DNA of 9,737 nucleotides from an uncultured Clostridia bacterium (GTDB taxonomy: Bacteria > Bacillota > Clostridia > TANB77 > CAG-508), in NCBI GenBank assembly GCA_947624405.1, contig CANQKB010000055.1:1-9737 (forward strand). Direction: 5' to 3'. The notes below the pieces were generated by a model. That model made no database searches. It was not told the DNA's origin and was given only the letters and a program-made list of their open reading frames with translations. A program made the position numbers and the translations under genes. Positions 1 through 7,400 of the stretch are shown here, piece after piece. How positions within the stretch are numbered: position 1 is the stretch's first letter; each line of letters starts with the position of its first letter.

Positions 1-1225
1 GCAAATCAATTCCCGTTTTTTCAAGTAATCCAAATTTATTTAAATATTCATAGTATTTTTTTACTCCTATTTTTTGTCCTAGCCCAATAAATACTGGATT
101 ACATGAATTCATAAGGGCATCTCTTAAAGATTCTGCTCCATGTGGTCTATAATATCTCCAACATTTAATACGAGTTCCTGCAATATCTATACTGCCTGTG
201 CATGAAAATTCACCTGCTTTGTCTGTATCAGTGACAATTCCTTCTTCTAATGCTGCTGATGTAGTTATGAGTTTAAATGTGGAACCTGGTTCATAAGTAT
301 CTGCAATTGCTTTATTTCTCCACATTTTTTGAAGATATTTCGTTTTATCTGCTTGTGAAGTGTTTTCCCAATTATTAGCTAGCTCCTCATTATTTATTGT
401 AAATGGTTCATTTAAGTTGTACTCTGGATATACTGCCATTGCTAAAACATCTCCATTATTTGGGTTCATTATTATAACTGCGCCACCTTCTTCACATTCA
501 TTGTCTATACATGCTTCCTCTAAATATTTTGTTGCAATAGATTGAACTGCAGTATCTATAGTTAAGACTAAACTATCTCCACTTATCGCTTCAATATATT
601 CTTCTTCATTATCAATAATTCCCCCTGATGCATCTGTTTTCCTTGTTATTGTTCCTTGTTGTCCTTTTAGTGTAGTATCATATTTTGCTTCTATCCCATC
701 TAGTCCTTGATTATCTCCACCAGTAAATCCAATTATATGTGATGCTAAGCTTTCATATGGATAATATCTTTTTGTATCTTCATCTATATTTATTCCTGCA
801 GATATTCCTGTACTCTGCATCCATTTACGTAATTCATCTGTTTTATCCTTTTCTACTTTTCTTGTTATTGTCTCTATAGATGTTTTTTTTCGAACTTTTT
901 TTAAAACTGCTTCGTAATCTAGCTCAAATATATTCGAGAGTGCTTCTGCTACTTTTTCTTTGTTATCAGCTGATATGTTAGTTGGATTTATTGTTACTGT
1001 TTCAACACTTGCACTCATCGCAAGTATTTCTCCATTTCTATCATATATTGTTCCTCGATTTGGATTTATCTTTCTATCAAGTGTTTGTTGTACATATGCC
1101 ATCGCTTGCAGTTCTTCTCCTTTTACAAATTGTATATAACCAATCCTTATAATTAACAGTAAAAATATTATTGTACATACACACAACATGTTACGTAATA
1201 TACGTTTTCTTGCTATATTCGTCAA
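1..1225 (-). CDS. Class B penicillin-binding protein (SpoVD/FtsI-like transpeptidase), 3' end cut by window
   Basis: Peptidoglycan D,D-transpeptidase of the PBP2/FtsI/SpoVD type, anchored in the membrane with its catalytic domain outside. I translated 408 codons without a stop. A basic N-terminus (ARKRILR) precedes one membrane span at about residues 13-33. The class B N-terminal motif RGTIYDRNG lies at 57-65, and the transpeptidase domain starts near residue 215. The active-site SxxK is S315-T-F-K318 (EPGSTFK), and the second motif SxN is S374-C-N376. The third motif (KTG) and any PASTA domains lie beyond position 1. The start is TTG at 1225-1223, chosen because AGGAGG (1240-1235) sits 9 nt upstream; the in-frame GTG three codons earlier overlaps that site. 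The gene is not preceded by ftsL or mraW as in a typical dcw cluster, but by a divergent intergenic region. Family assignment is firm; the choice between sporulation SpoVD and division FtsI cannot be made here. Confidence 0.93.
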   Translation of the reverse strand, partial: MTNIARKRILRNMLCVCTIIFLLLIIRIGYIQFVKGEELQAMAYVQQTLDRKINPNRGTIYDRNGEILAMSASVETVTINPTNISADNKEKVAEALSNIFELDYEAVLKKVRKKTSIETITRKVEKDKTDELRKWMQSTGISAGINIDEDTKRYYPYESLASHIIGFTGGDNQGLDGIEAKYDTTLKGQQGTITRKTDASGGIIDNEEEYIEAISGDSLVLTIDTAVQSIATKYLEEACIDNECEEGGAVIIMNPNNGDVLAMAVYPEYNLNEPFTINNEELANNWENTSQADKTKYLQKMWRNKAIADTYEPGSTFKLITTSAALEEGIVTDTDKAGEFSCTGSIDIAGTRIKCWRYYRPHGAESLRDALMNSCNPVFIGLGQKIGVKKYYEYLNKFGLLEKTGIDL

Positions 1226-1234
1226 ACTTATCCA

Positions 1235-1258
1235 CCTCCTAATATTAAAAAATATTAG
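1235..1258 (-). promoter_or_regulatory. Shine-Dalgarno of the PBP with an adjoining hairpin
   Basis: On the - strand an 8-bp perfect inverted repeat (arms 1258-1251 and 1246-1239, loop TTTT) ends inside the AGGAGG at 1240-1235, so the first two bases of the ribosome binding site are in the stem. This could tune translation of the PBP from its TTG start. The stem is almost all A-T, so it may be weak. The repeat is seen directly; a regulatory role is inferred. Confidence 0.35.
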
Positions 1259-1270
1259 CATTTGTTTAAT

Positions 1271-1279
1271 TTTATAACA
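1271..1279 (-). promoter_or_regulatory. Candidate extended -10 promoter for the PBP
   Basis: On the - strand TGTTATAAA (1279-1271) has the TGn extension followed by TATAAA, about 50 nt upstream of the TTG start. No convincing -35 hexamer lies 16-18 bp further upstream. In such AT-rich DNA a match like this can arise by chance. Confidence 0.25.
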
Positions 1280-1302
1280 TATTTATAATTTTTTAATATA
1301 GA

Positions 1303-1308
1303 TATAAT
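1303..1308 (+). promoter_or_regulatory. Candidate -10 box (TATAAT) on the + strand
   Basis: A perfect TATAAT precedes the terminator at 1408-1450 by about 100 nt. The -35 region is poor (TATTTA at 17-bp spacing). If active it would give an RNA of about 135 nt ending at that terminator, or a leader for the four-cysteine gene at 1501. Confidence 0.22.
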
Positions 1309-1407
1309 GTGGATATTTTAACTCAAGAACAATGTTTAAAATTTTCTTAATTTTATTGTATATTTTTTGTTTTTCTACACACAATACTAACATATCTGTA
1401 CAGATGC

Positions 1408-1450
1408 AAATGGATGAAGGATTGGACAATCAATCTCTTCATCCATTTTT
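1408..1450 (+). terminator. Strong intrinsic terminator hairpin in the divergent region
   Basis: The outer stem 1411-1419/1437-1445 is 9 perfect base pairs (TGGATGAAG with CTTCATCCA). It is followed by one bulged T (1436) and an inner 5-bp stem GATTG/CAATC (1420-1424/1431-1435) with a 6-nt loop. The stem can be extended by A1408-A1410 pairing with the T run. TTTTT at 1446-1450 follows on the + strand; the - strand has only TTT, so termination is expected mainly on +. No + strand gene lies between the PBP start and this hairpin, so it closes either a small RNA or a leader upstream of the gene at 1501. Confidence 0.7.
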
Positions 1451-1479
1451 GTATATTTTCTACAAATTTAGTCATAATA
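1451..1479 (+). promoter_or_regulatory. Sigma-G/F-like promoter candidate before the four-cysteine gene
   Basis: GTATA (1451-1455), a 17-bp spacer and CATAATA (1473-1479) match the Bacillus forespore sigma-G pattern (GHATR, 17-18 bp, CATNHTA). The predicted start of transcription falls just before the Shine-Dalgarno at 1489-1494. The match is seen directly. Forespore control is inferred and uncertain, because both elements are AT-rich and the organism is not shown to sporulate. Confidence 0.28.
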
Positions 1480-1500
1480 ATATACGTAGAGGTGGTTTTG

Positions 1501-1626
1501 TTGACAAATATAAATTGTAGTGCAAATTGTATTTATCAAAAAGATGGAAAATGTTCTTATGAAAGTATTTCCACTAAAACTGTAAATTTTTCACAAGATT
1601 GTGCTTATTTCACCCCAATTAAATAA
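1501..1626 (+). CDS. Small four-cysteine protein (41 aa), putative metal-binding
   Basis: A 41-residue soluble protein with cysteines at 6, 10, 18 and 34 (C-x3-C-x7-C-x15-C) and a conserved-looking end, DCAYF. Clostridial genomes carry many tiny proteins of this layout, resembling DUF1540-like Cys proteins and short sequences often mislabelled hydroxymyristoyl-ACP dehydratase. The spacing suggests zinc or another metal held by four thiolates; this is inference. I place the start at TTG 1501 because GAGGTG (1489-1494) lies 6 nt upstream. An in-frame ATG at 1414 would add 29 hydrophobic residues, but it lies inside the terminator hairpin and has no ribosome binding site. It is the only + strand gene in the window, and it converges on clpC with 2 bases between the two stop codons. 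A sigma-G-like promoter and a terminator lie upstream. No function can be assigned. Confidence 0.72.
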   Translation: MTNINCSANCIYQKDGKCSYESISTKTVNFSQDCAYFTPIK

Positions 1627-1628
1627 TT

Positions 1629-4067
1629 TTATTCGAATATAATTTTTCCTTCTTTTTCAATCATTTTTTTCCTTACATTAGTTTTTATCACACCATCAAT
1701 TATAGCATCAGTTATACTATCTTCAACAATTTTTTGTATTTCACGCCTTAATGGTCTTGCACCATAATTTTTATCGCTGTTTTTGCTAACAATGTATTTT
1801 TTTACACTTTCATCTATGTCAATTAATATTCCTTGACTTTCAAGTCTTTTGTTTATTTTTTGTAACATTAATTCTACTATCTTTTCTAAGTCTTCATCAT
1901 TTAGTTTATTGAATACTATTATTTCATCAATACGATTTATAAATTCAGGTCTAAATTCTTTTTTTAATTCTTGCATTACATCTTTTTTTATATTTTCATA
2001 ATCTTCTTTTTGGCTTTCATCACTGCCACTTTTAAAGCCTAGTTTTTTATTTTCTGTAATCAATCTTGCACCAATATTTGATGTCATAATTATTACTGTG
2101 TTTTTGAAACTTGTTACTCTTCCTGTACTATCTGTAAGTCTACTATCTTCTAATATTTGAAGTAACATATTCATTACATCACTATGTGCTTTTTCTATCT
2201 CATCAAATAGTACTATTGAATATGGCTTTTGTCTTACTTTTTTGGTTAGATATCCACCTTCTTCGTAACCAACATATCCTGGAGGTGATCCAATTAGTTT
2301 TGCTGTTGAGTGTGCTTCCATATATTCTGACATATCAATTCTTATTATTGCATCTTCAGTTCCAAATAAAACTTCTGCTAGTGCTTTACATGTTTCTGTC
2401 TTTCCCACTCCTGTTGGACCTAAAAATAAGAACGAGCCTATTGGACGGTTTGGATCTTTGACTCCTACTCTTCCTCTTCTTACGCATCTGCTTACTGCTT
2501 CTATTGCCTGATTTTGCCCAATTACTCTTTTATGAAGTTCATTTTCTAAATTTTTTAGTTTTTCATTTTCATCTTGTGTAATTTTTTGTACAGGTATTCC
2601 TGTCCATTTTGCAATTACTTCTGCTATATTTTCTTCTTCTATTATTGTTACTGCTTTTACGTTTTCATCATTCCATTTTTCTTTTTCTTTATCTAATTTT
2701 TTTTGTTTACTTTCTTCTTTATCTCTTAATGTAGCTGCTTTTTCAAATTCTTGTGTTGCTATGGCTTCTTCTTTTTCTTGTTTTATTTTTTCAATTGACT
2801 CTTCTAGCACTTTTATCTTTTCAGGTATTGTATATTTTATCATTCTGGCATTTGAGGCTGCTTCATCTATTACATCTATGGCTTTATCTGGTAAGTATCT
2901 ATCTGTTATATATTTTACTGAAAGATTTACTGCTGAATTTATTGCTTCTTCTGTGATACTTACATTATGGTGTGCTTCATATCTATTTCTTATTCCTTTT
3001 AATATTTCGATTGTATCTTGTATGCTTGGTTCTTCTATAGTAATTGGACTAAATCTTCTTTCTAATGCCACATCTTTTTCGATGTATTTTCTATATTCAT
3101 CTGCTGTTGTTGCTCCTATTAGCTTTATTTCTCCTCTTGCTAATATTGGTTTTAAAATATTGGCTGCATCTATAGCTCCTTCTGCTGAGCCTGCACCTAC
3201 TATTGTATGTATTTCATCTATGAATAATATTACATCTTCTGCTTTTTTGACTTCATTTAGAGCTTTTTTTATCCTTTCTTCAAAGTCCCCTCTATATTTT
3301 GCCCCTGCAACCATACTTGATATATCAAGGCTTACTACTCTTTTATCTCTTAGCATTTGTGGAACTTCGTTTGATGCAATTTTAAGTGCTAATCCTTCTA
3401 CTATTGCTGTCTTTCCTACTCCAGATTCTCCTATTAAACAAGGATTATTTTTAGTTCTTCTTGTTAAAATTTGTATAGCTCTATCTATTTCTTCTTGCCT
3501 TCCTATAACAGGATCTATTAGTCCTTTTCTTGCTTCTTCACATAAGTCTCGTCCAAATTGATTTAGTGTTGGAGTTTGAAAATAACTTCCTATATGTTCT
3601 TGTTTATTCATTTTTTTCTTTTCTTCTGGCACATTATCTTGAATCACATAAATAATGTCTTCATATATTTGTTTTAGATTTACTCCAAGATTTAGCATTA
3701 TTCTAATTGCAATACTGTCTTCTTCACGTAAAATACCAAGCATTAAATCTTCTGTGCCAATGTTGTTTAGGTTTCTTCTATTTGCTTCTAATGATGCATT
3801 TTCTAATACTTTTTTTGTTCGTGGAGTAAATCCTAGTGTTTTTTTAGATTTTACATTTTGGTTTCCCATAATTGCTTCTATTTGTATTACAATATCTTCT
3901 TTTGTTATTTTTTGTTTTTCTAAAACTTTACTTGCAATTCCTGTGCCTTCTCTTACGAGGCCATACAGAATATGCTCTGTTCCGATATAGCTATGCCCTA
4001 ATTTTAATGTAAGCTCATTTGCATATTCTATCGCATTTTTAGCACTTTCTGTAAATTTATATGTCAT
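1629..4067 (-). CDS. clpC: ATP-dependent Clp protease ATP-binding subunit ClpC
   Basis: Hsp100 unfoldase that forms a hexamer, unfolds substrates and feeds them to ClpP in the cytoplasm. The full length of 812 aa is normal for ClpC. Order of parts: double Clp N domain (about 2-145); first AAA+ domain with Walker A GESGVGKT (213-220), pore loop KYRG (258-261), Walker B ILFIDE (280-285) and arginine fingers R337/R338; coiled-coil middle domain with UVR motif (about 420-460); second AAA+ domain with Walker A GPTGVGKT (550-557), pore loop GYVGYEEGG (597-605), Walker B VLFDE (619-623) and sensor 2 GARPLRR (769-775). LGF at 676-678 fits the ClpP-docking loop. E31 and E106 correspond to the phosphoarginine-binding glutamates of Bacillus subtilis ClpC. 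ATG start with AAGGA (4082-4078) 10 nt upstream. No ctsR, mcsA or mcsB precedes it; smc and a 38-aa gene do. Confidence 0.97.
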   Translation of the reverse strand: MTYKFTESAKNAIEYANELTLKLGHSYIGTEHILYGLVREGTGIASKVLEKQKITKEDIVIQIEAIMGNQNVKSKKTLGFTPRTKKVLENASLEANRRNLNNIGTEDLMLGILREEDSIAIRIMLNLGVNLKQIYEDIIYVIQDNVPEEKKKMNKQEHIGSYFQTPTLNQFGRDLCEEARKGLIDPVIGRQEEIDRAIQILTRRTKNNPCLIGESGVGKTAIVEGLALKIASNEVPQMLRDKRVVSLDISSMVAGAKYRGDFEERIKKALNEVKKAEDVILFIDEIHTIVGAGSAEGAIDAANILKPILARGEIKLIGATTADEYRKYIEKDVALERRFSPITIEEPSIQDTIEILKGIRNRYEAHHNVSITEEAINSAVNLSVKYITDRYLPDKAIDVIDEAASNARMIKYTIPEKIKVLEESIEKIKQEKEEAIATQEFEKAATLRDKEESKQKKLDKEKEKWNDENVKAVTIIEEENIAEVIAKWTGIPVQKITQDENEKLKNLENELHKRVIGQNQAIEAVSRCVRRGRVGVKDPNRPIGSFLFLGPTGVGKTETCKALAEVLFGTEDAIIRIDMSEYMEAHSTAKLIGSPPGYVGYEEGGYLTKKVRQKPYSIVLFDEIEKAHSDVMNMLLQILEDSRLTDSTGRVTSFKNTVIIMTSNIGARLITENKKLGFKSGSDESQKEDYENIKKDVMQELKKEFRPEFINRIDEIIVFNKLNDEDLEKIVELMLQKINKRLESQGILIDIDESVKKYIVSKNSDKNYGARPLRREIQKIVEDSITDAIIDGVIKTNVRKKMIEKEGKIIFE

Positions 4068-4095
4068 TTATTTTCATTCCTTGAATTATATATTT

Positions 4096-4131
4096 AGGTT
4101 TTTATGGTTTTACCTATAAACCTTTATGGTT
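4096..4131 (-). repeat. Direct and inverted repeats in the clpC leader
   Basis: On the - strand AACCATAAA occurs twice (4131-4123 and 4109-4101), 22 bp apart, close to two helical turns. Between them lies TTTATAGGT, an imperfect inverted copy. In RNA, 4123-4096 can fold into a hairpin (6 bp, mismatch, 2 bp, bulge, 3 bp, loop AAA). The block sits roughly 30-65 nt downstream of the predicted transcription start and before the ribosome binding site, a place suited to a repressor site or RNA control. It does not match the CtsR heptad repeat or CIRCE. Confidence 0.45.
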
Positions 4132-4165
4132 ATGTCAACTTAGTTTGTATTATTATCCTTTTAGT

Positions 4166-4193
4166 ATTATAGCAGACTTTGCAGTAATTTCAA
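4166..4193 (-). promoter_or_regulatory. Sigma-A promoter of clpC (extended -10)
   Basis: TTGAAA (4193-4188), a 16-bp spacer and TATAAT (4171-4166), with TGC directly in front of the -10 (extended TGn). Predicted start of transcription is near 4159, giving a leader of about 90 nt before the clpC ATG. It begins 18 bp after the stop of the 38-aa gene, so clpC can be transcribed apart from smc. Confidence 0.65.
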
Positions 4194-4211
4194 GCCTTTC
4201 GACAAAACTTT

Positions 4212-4328
4212 TTATTTTTTGGTTATTTTTTCTAGTTTTTCCGTTATTTCCTTTTGTCTTTCTAATGTTAGCCAAGCAAAGTATGATGATATAAATTCAC
4301 CGTATTTAGTTGTATCTTCTTCATCCAT
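4212..4328 (-). CDS. Small acidic/helical protein of unknown function (38 aa) between smc and clpC
   Basis: A short reading frame that I do not recognise. It starts at ATG 4328-4326 behind a good Shine-Dalgarno, AAGGAAGG (4345-4338), with 9 nt spacing, and ends at TAA 4214-4212. The protein starts MDEEDTTKYGEF, has an aromatic patch (SSYFAWL, residues 14-20) and ends in a charged, helix-prone tail rich in Glu and Lys. There is no membrane span, signal peptide or cysteine. The composition (Tyr, Phe, Trp, balanced charges) looks like a real protein rather than random AT-rich translation. It lies 74 nt after smc, beyond a terminator-like hairpin, and just before the clpC promoter. No separate promoter is obvious, so expression by read-through from smc is likely. 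A role as a small partner of SMC or ClpC would be pure inference. Confidence 0.62.
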   Translation of the reverse strand: MDEEDTTKYGEFISSYFAWLTLERQKEITEKLEKITKK

Positions 4329-4352
4329 ATTTATTTTCCTTCCTTATAAATT

Positions 4353-4392
4353 AAAAATTCTAAATTTAGTTTTCACTATTTTTAGAATTTTT
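4353..4392 (-). terminator. Hairpin terminator behind smc
   Basis: A long inverted repeat 10 nt after the smc stop: 12-bp arms (4392-4381 and 4364-4353), a 2x2 A/A internal mismatch on the - strand, a 4-bp inner stem TAGT/ACTA and a GAAA tetraloop (4374-4371). The descending arm ends in TTTTT followed by AATTT. The stem is mostly A-T, so termination may be partial, which would let some RNA reach the 38-aa gene. Being symmetric, it could also act on the + strand. Confidence 0.55.
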
Positions 4393-4402
4393 ATACTTAT
4401 AC

Positions 4403-7400
4403 TTATTTTAATTTAATTGACAAAAGTTTACTAATTCCGCTTTCTTCCATTGTTATACCATATACAGAGTTTCCTGCTTCCATTGTTCCTTTTCTATGAG
4501 TAATTACCAAAAATTGTGTTTCTTTTGCAAATTTTTTTATATATTCTGCAAATCTATATACATTTACATCGTCTAATGCCGCTTCTATCTCATCTAGTAC
4601 ACAAAATGGTGATGGATTAATTTCTAACATTGCAAATAGCAAGGCTATTGCAGTAAAAGCTCTTTCTCCTCCTGATAAAAGTGTCATGTTTTGAAGTTTT
4701 TTTCCTGGTGGCTCAGCTACAATTTCAATTCCACATTCAAGTAAATTTTCTTCATCTTCTAGGATTAATTTTGCTTTTCCTCCACCAAATAGTTCTTTAA
4801 ATACTTCTCCAAAGTTTTTGTTTATTATATCAAACTTTGTTTTAAATTGTTCTTTCATTATATTTAACATTTCTTGTATTACTTTTTTTAGATTTGCCAT
4901 TGTATTTTCTATATCTAGCCTTTGTTCACACAAGAAATCATATCTTTTAGATGTTTCTTTATATTCATTTATTGAATCTATATTTACTGAACCTAAATCT
5001 TTTATTTTGTTTCTAAGTTCATTTACTCTTTTATTTGTGTTTGCAATGTTTTCTGGTCTTTTGTAATTATCACCTGCATTATTGGGAGTTATTTCATATT
5101 CTTCCCATAGTTTGTTTGTATCCTTATCTATGTCTTCTTTGGCTTTTTCCTTTTTTATTCCAATTTTAATAATTTCTTCTTTTAAACTATCAAGTGTTTG
5201 CATATTTGTTTTTATTTCTTCTTCTGTATTTTCTAATTTTCTATTTTTTTCATTTCTTTCATTTTTTAGGTTTTCTACTATTGTACTACTATTTTCCATT
5301 TTTTCGTCTATTTCTTTTATTTTTTCCTTATATGATATAATTTTATTCTGTAATTCTTCATTTTCTGTCAAAATATTTTTCATTGTTTCTTGTTTGTTTG
5401 ATATGCTCGTTTTGTTGTTTTCTATGTCTTGATTTATTCTATCAACCATTTCATTTATTGATAGTTCGCTTTCATTAAATGAAGATACTGATATTTTTAA
5501 GTTTGTAACATCAAAGTTTAAGTCATCTATGTATTTTTGATTATCTGCATTTAATTTTGCAAATTCCTCTATTTCTTCTTTTAATTGTTTCATTATTTCT
5601 GTATTTTTATTTATTGTTTCATTTAATGTTTGCTTTTTTTCAATATTTGTTTTTTTCTCGTTTTCTAATTCTGTTACTTCATTTTTTGATTTATCTATTT
5701 TTTCTCTTAGTTTTTGTAAATTTTCGTTAACAGCAATTAATTTTTGATTGTCTGTTGCATATGTTATCTGTATTTCTTGTATTTTTTGCCTTAAATTTTC
5801 TATTTCTTCATCATATCCACTTGTATTTTTTTCTAAGTTAGCCCTTTGTTCTATTAAAACTTTTATATTTTTTTCGCTTTCTTTAAGTTGTTCTTCTAAT
5901 TCTTTTATTTGCCCTTTTCTACCTAAAATATTTACTGTTTTTTGTGCATATGATCCTCCTGTAATTGCCCCACTTGGATTTATTACGTCTCCTTTTAGTG
6001 TTACTATTTTGAAACTATATTTATTTTGCTTTGCAAGCTCTATTGCTTGTCCAATATCTTCTACAATTACTGTTCTTCCAAGAAGATTTAATATTATTTG
6101 CTCATATTTTTTTTCAGTTTTTATTATATCTGATGCAAGTACAATTTCTCCTTTAATATTATTTTTATTAAAATATTCAAGTTTTTTTCCATGTACTGAA
6201 CTTATTGGCAAAAATGATGCTCTTCCTAGTTTATTTTCTCTAAGATATTCTACCATTTTTTTTGCATCTTGTTCTGTTTCTGTAACAAAATTTTGCAATG
6301 TACTTCCAAGTGCCATTTCTATTGCTATTTGATATTTTGCATCTACTGTTATTAGGTCACTTAATACTCCTGATAAACCTTTTTTTAAGTTCTCATTTCT
6401 ATCTACTGCGAATAAAAGTGATTTTACTGTTTTTGAATATCCTTCTTTTTCTTTTTCCGTTTCTACTAAAAATTTTAATTTTGACTCTTTTACCCTATAA
6501 GCTGATTGCATTTCATTTATTGTTTCTGAAAATTTTTTTAATGCTTTTTCTTCTTCTTCTTTTTTGGATATTACTTCTTCTATTTGTTTTGTAATTTTAT
6601 TTTTTTGATTTTCTGCTTGCTCTACTACTTTTGATATATCTTGTTTTGTTAGGTTTGTGCTATCTAGCTCTGATATTGAAATTTGTATTTCGTATTTTAA
6701 TGTTTTTAATCTTTTGTCTATATTTTCATTTGTGACATCTATTGTGCTTATTTCATTTAAATTTTCATATTTTTCATCAGTATATTTTTCAACTTGCTCT
6801 TTCTTTCCTTCTATTTCTTTTTCTTTCTCTGTTAATGTTCCTGTAAGTTTTTTTAGTTCTTCTTCTTTTTCTGTTAATTCTTTTTCAAATTTTTCTTTGT
6901 TAGCAAAAAGTCTTTCTTTTTTTTCTATTCTTTGTGTTTTTTCTTCTTCAAGTTCGATATTTCTTGTGTTTATTTCTTCTATTTCTTTTTCATATCTTGA
7001 ATAATTTGTTTTGTTGTTTATTATTCTTTCATTTGATACATTTATTTCTGAATTTAATTTTTCTTTTTCTTGTATGTTTTGTGAACCTGAATTTTGTGTA
7101 TTTTCTATTTCTGTTGTTATTTTATCTATTTCTATTTTTAAATTTTGCTTTAGTTCATTTAGTTTTTCTTGTACTTTTGTCTCATCTTCATTTTGAGCCA
7201 TTAATATTTCTTCATCTTTTACTATTTTTTCTAAATTTTGTTTGTATGTTTCAATATTGTGAATAAATAGTCCTATTTCGAGTTGTTTTAATTCTTCTCT
7301 CAAGTTTAAAAATTCTTTTGCTTTTTCTGCTTGTATTTTTAGTGGTGATAGGTTTTGCTCTATTTCTGTTAATATATCATTTATTCTAAGTAAGTTTAGT

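Noticed and set aside
1223..1512. The two divergent genes begin with nearly the same 12 bases (TTGACR-AATATA) and the same MTNI residues
   Set aside because: Noted, but similarity stops after four codons and such AT-rich starts are common; most likely chance.
1332..1520. 62-aa + strand frame with a signal-peptide-like start
   Set aside because: No Shine-Dalgarno, it runs through the terminator hairpin at 1408-1450 and overlaps the better supported TTG-started gene in another frame.
2761..3561. A 266-codon open frame on the + strand inside clpC
   Set aside because: It is the antisense shadow of clpC: serine/isoleucine/phenylalanine-rich, without a ribosome binding site, while clpC motifs on the other strand are intact.
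4133..4138. Perfect TTGACA on the - strand upstream of clpC as a second -35 box
   Set aside because: No -10-like hexamer at 16-18 bp; the nearest TATAGG is only 14 bp away. The upstream TTGAAA/TGCTATAAT pair is far better.
5748..7266. Several overlapping + strand frames rich in Phe, Leu, Ser that look like membrane proteins
   Set aside because: They are antisense to the A-rich smc coiled-coil codons (AAA, GAA, ATA), which read as Phe/Leu/Ser runs on the other strand.
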